DNA from: JBDZUZ01 sp040255445
GTDB lineage: Bacteria > Planctomycetota > Phycisphaerae > Phycisphaerales > UBA1924
Reading direction: 5' to 3'
Assembly: GCA_040255445.1 (NCBI GenBank)
Contig: JBDZUZ010000185.1
Span: 1-6,526, forward strand
Length of the DNA: 6,526 bases
This document shows, in pieces, positions 5,586 to 6,526 of the stretch; the first letter of the stretch is position 1; every line of letters starts with the position of its first letter. Below the pieces are notes generated by a model that saw only the letters and a program-made list of their open reading frames with translations, had not been told where the DNA came from and did no database searches. The position numbers were made by a program, and so were the translations under genes.

Positions 5586-5648
5586 GCGCACAGCTGCTCG
5601 CTGGCGCTCGGAGCTGTGGCACGGGAGGCGGAGCTGTGGCGTGGGGGG
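5586..5648 (+). repeat. Dispersed palindromic repeat, degenerate copy 5 with duplicated right arm
   Basis: The left flank GCGCACAG and right flank TGTGGCACGG match the other copies. The outer stem has become CACAGCT (5589-5595) with AGCTGTG (5612-5618), still complementary. The inner part keeps GCTCGCT but no longer pairs well, and the CAGAGC loop is lost. The right arm is duplicated in tandem: CGGAGCTGTGGCACGGGAGG (5609-5628) and CGGAGCTGTGGCGTGGGGGG (5629-5648), with three differences in 20. Confidence 0.6.
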
Positions 5649-5663
5649 TGTTCTCAGGGGATC

Positions 5664-5695
5664 TGGAAACTTCGCGTGAACAGGCGGAATCATGA
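5664..5695 (+). promoter_or_regulatory. Possible ECF-type promoter of the dockerin gene
   Basis: TGGAAACTT (5664-5672) resembles the GGAACTT-type -35 element used by many ECF sigma factors, with one extra A. A candidate -10 region (GAATCATGAATGG) begins about 16 bp later. The distance to the gene start leaves a leader of roughly 80 nt. If real, it would connect the adjacent sigma factor to this gene. No matching pair of elements was found in front of the sigma operon itself, so confidence is low. Confidence 0.2.
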
Positions 5696-5773
5696 ATGGT
5701 GGAGCGTGGGGTGCGGATGTGGCGGGGCTCTGGGCCGCGGGCCCGGGGCGAGTGAAGCGATGTCGAGTTCCTT

Positions 5774-5779
5774 GGAGGG
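5774..5779 (+). promoter_or_regulatory. Ribosome binding site GGAGGG of the dockerin gene
   Basis: GGAGGG lies 3 nt before the ATG at 5783 and about 12 nt before the next in-frame ATG at 5792. The first ATG is favoured, although the second would also leave a complete signal peptide. Confidence 0.7.
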
Positions 5780-5782
5780 AAC

Positions 5783-6394
5783 ATGCAGAAGATGAAGAGC
5801 GTGATGGGTGTGATCGGCGTGGCGGCGGTGGCCGGGCTCTCGACGGCAGCGCAGGCGCAGGAGACGCACCGGTTCTACTTTGCGCCGGTGGGCAACTCGT
5901 ACAGCGCGGCGATCTTCGGGGATAACCCGATCGTCGGCCGCGAGGTGATCGAGACGCGGATCGAGCTGCATGTCCGCGTTGATGCGGGGTCGGATGCGTT
6001 CGACTTCTCGACCGATATTCTGCTGCCGATCGAGACGCCGACCTTCAACTCGGTGGTGTACTACACCGGGCAGGAGCAGGGCTGGTTCGGCACGGGCACG
6101 TTCCACGTGAGCGAGGTGACGGACCGGTACAACGGTTTCATCATCCCGGCGCGGTACGGCGCGGAGACGGTGCCGATGTTCGCGGAGATCCTCGAGGGTT
6201 CGTACATCGAGGTAGTGTTCGCCGGCGGCGGCGACTGCCCGGCGGACTGGGACGGCTCGGGCGGTGTCGATGGCGATGACATCGGTGCGTTCTTTAACGA
6301 CTGGCAGATGGGCGATGCGGACATTGATCAGTCTGGCGGGACGGATGGGGATGACATTGTGGAGTTCTTTGTGCGCTGGCAGGGGGGGTGCTGA
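5783..6394 (+). CDS. Secreted protein with C-terminal GC-type dockerin domain
   Basis: A 203-aa exported protein. Residues 1-25 form a signal peptide: K3-K5, a hydrophobic stretch at 7-19, and the cleavage motif A23-Q-A25 before Q26. Residues 26-150 are a beta-rich domain I do not recognise, rich in aromatic residues and acidic turns. Residues 152-203 form a dockerin with two EF-hand-like calcium loops: D155-W-D157-G-S-G-G-V-D163-G-D165-D166-I and D180-I-D182-Q-S-G-G-T-D188-G-D190-D191-I. It is bounded by C152 and the final G-C203, which could form a disulfide. This Cys-to-terminal-GC form is typical of Phycisphaerales proteins, where it is thought to anchor or sort secreted proteins. The partner and the substrate of the 26-150 domain are unknown. 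It stands alone, divergent from the sigma operon, and is followed by a strong terminator. Confidence 0.88.
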   Translation: MQKMKSVMGVIGVAAVAGLSTAAQAQETHRFYFAPVGNSYSAAIFGDNPIVGREVIETRIELHVRVDAGSDAFDFSTDILLPIETPTFNSVVYYTGQEQGWFGTGTFHVSEVTDRYNGFIIPARYGAETVPMFAEILEGSYIEVVFAGGGDCPADWDGSGGVDGDDIGAFFNDWQMGDADIDQSGGTDGDDIVEFFVRWQGGC

Positions 6395-6402
6395 GGGAGG
6401 AA

Positions 6403-6434
6403 GGGACGGAGGGACAAAGGGACAGAGGGACAGA
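6403..6434 (+). repeat. Four 8-bp tandem units, GGGACRRA
   Basis: GGGACGGA, GGGACAAA, GGGACAGA and GGGACAGA follow each other without gaps, 8 nt after the dockerin stop and 11 nt before the terminator stem. In the mRNA this purine-rich run would be an unstructured spacer. It also gives spurious Leu/Cys/Pro/Ser-type reading frames on the - strand. Confidence 0.8.
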
Positions 6435-6445
6435 GTGATTGAGAC

Positions 6446-6476
6446 AACGCCCGCGGCGGGTGCCGCGGGCGTTTTT
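6446..6476 (+). terminator. Strong intrinsic terminator after the dockerin gene
   Basis: A perfect 12-bp stem, AACGCCCGCGGC (6446-6457) and GCCGCGGGCGTT (6462-6473), with a GGGT loop runs into a five-base T run (6472-6476). It lies 51 bp after the stop codon. Read on the - strand there is no proper T run, so it mainly serves the + strand. It is the only clear textbook terminator in the window. Confidence 0.93.
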
Positions 6477-6491
6477 CGTGGTGTGCCGAGC

Positions 6492-6526
6492 ATGTTCGAT
6501 CACCCGGAGGTGGAAGTCCTCTGGCC
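6492..6526 (+). CDS. Possible start of a further gene, cut by the window end
   Basis: An ATG at 6492 opens a frame (M-F-D-H-P-E-V-E-V-L-W) that runs to the window edge. It begins only 15 nt after the terminator's T run and has no clear ribosome binding site, so the frame may be accidental, or the true start may lie elsewhere. Eleven residues are too few to name a family. Confidence 0.25.
   Translation, partial: MFDHPEVEVLW

Larger units (their letters stand above)
5317..5782. other. Divergent intergenic control region (466 bp)
   Basis: No gene is supported between the sigma start and the dockerin start. The stretch holds the GRACAGG words, a T6 run at 5430-5435 without a usable hairpin, the hairpin at 5514-5539, repeat copy 5 with its duplication, and a possible promoter before the dockerin gene. 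Promoters of both divergent units should lie here. Confidence 0.6.

Noticed and set aside
5317..5784. Longer N-terminus of the sigma factor
   Set aside because: The open frame continues upstream but is Pro/Arg/Ser-rich, contains the intergenic repeats and is far outside ECF length.
5690..6493. Long (267 aa) - strand frame opposite the dockerin gene
   Set aside because: It runs through the terminator and octamer array, is rich in Arg/His, and opposes a gene with a signal peptide, dockerin and ribosome binding site.

Overview
The window looks like a piece of a planctomycete chromosome, most likely from the Phycisphaerae/Phycisphaerales. Three things point there. First, a secreted protein ends in a Cys-bounded 'GC-type' dockerin of the kind common in that group. 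Second, there is an ECF sigma factor of the Rhodopirellula/Verrucomicrobium type. Third, the DNA is very GC-rich and its short intergenic gaps are packed with palindromes. The assignment is an inference from gene content; no rRNA or other phylogenetic marker is present.

Layout, left to right. 1-235: no supported gene, several hairpins. 319-939 (+): an unrecognised Trp-rich protein with a GTG start, preceded closely by a palindromic repeat. 940-1101: convergent gap holding a GGCATCGA array and a palindrome. 1881-2270 and 1102-1884 (-): a two-gene operon joined by an ATGA overlap, encoding an unrecognised 129-aa protein and a DUF3592-like membrane protein. 2271-2481: divergent gap holding the same array-plus-palindrome pair. 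2482-3489 (+): a CaCA-family (YrbG-like) calcium/sodium antiporter. 3490-3628: convergent gap with another palindrome. 4765-5316 and 3629-4768 (-): an ECF sigma factor and its probable membrane-anchored regulator, again joined by an ATGA overlap. 5317-5782: a 466-bp divergent control region with repeated GRACAGG words, a hairpin and a degenerate palindrome. 5783-6394 (+): a secreted dockerin protein ending in a strong intrinsic terminator at 6446-6476. The last ~35 bases may start another gene.

How the genes fit together: the sigma factor and the one-pass membrane protein behind it look like a classical sigma/regulator switch that senses something outside the cytoplasm. The dockerin protein is divergent from them and shares their control region, so it is a plausible target, but this is not shown. 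The antiporter and the DUF3592 pair appear to be independent units.

I saw no CRISPR array, transposase, rRNA or tRNA. The most unusual content is non-coding: five dispersed copies of one hairpin element, all in the same orientation. Its arms change together while the loop stays CAGAGC in the four clear copies. Two copies have a tandemly duplicated right arm, and two lie the same distance downstream of a second repeat. The + strand is also strongly G-rich at third codon positions whichever way the genes run, which points to a marked replication-strand bias.
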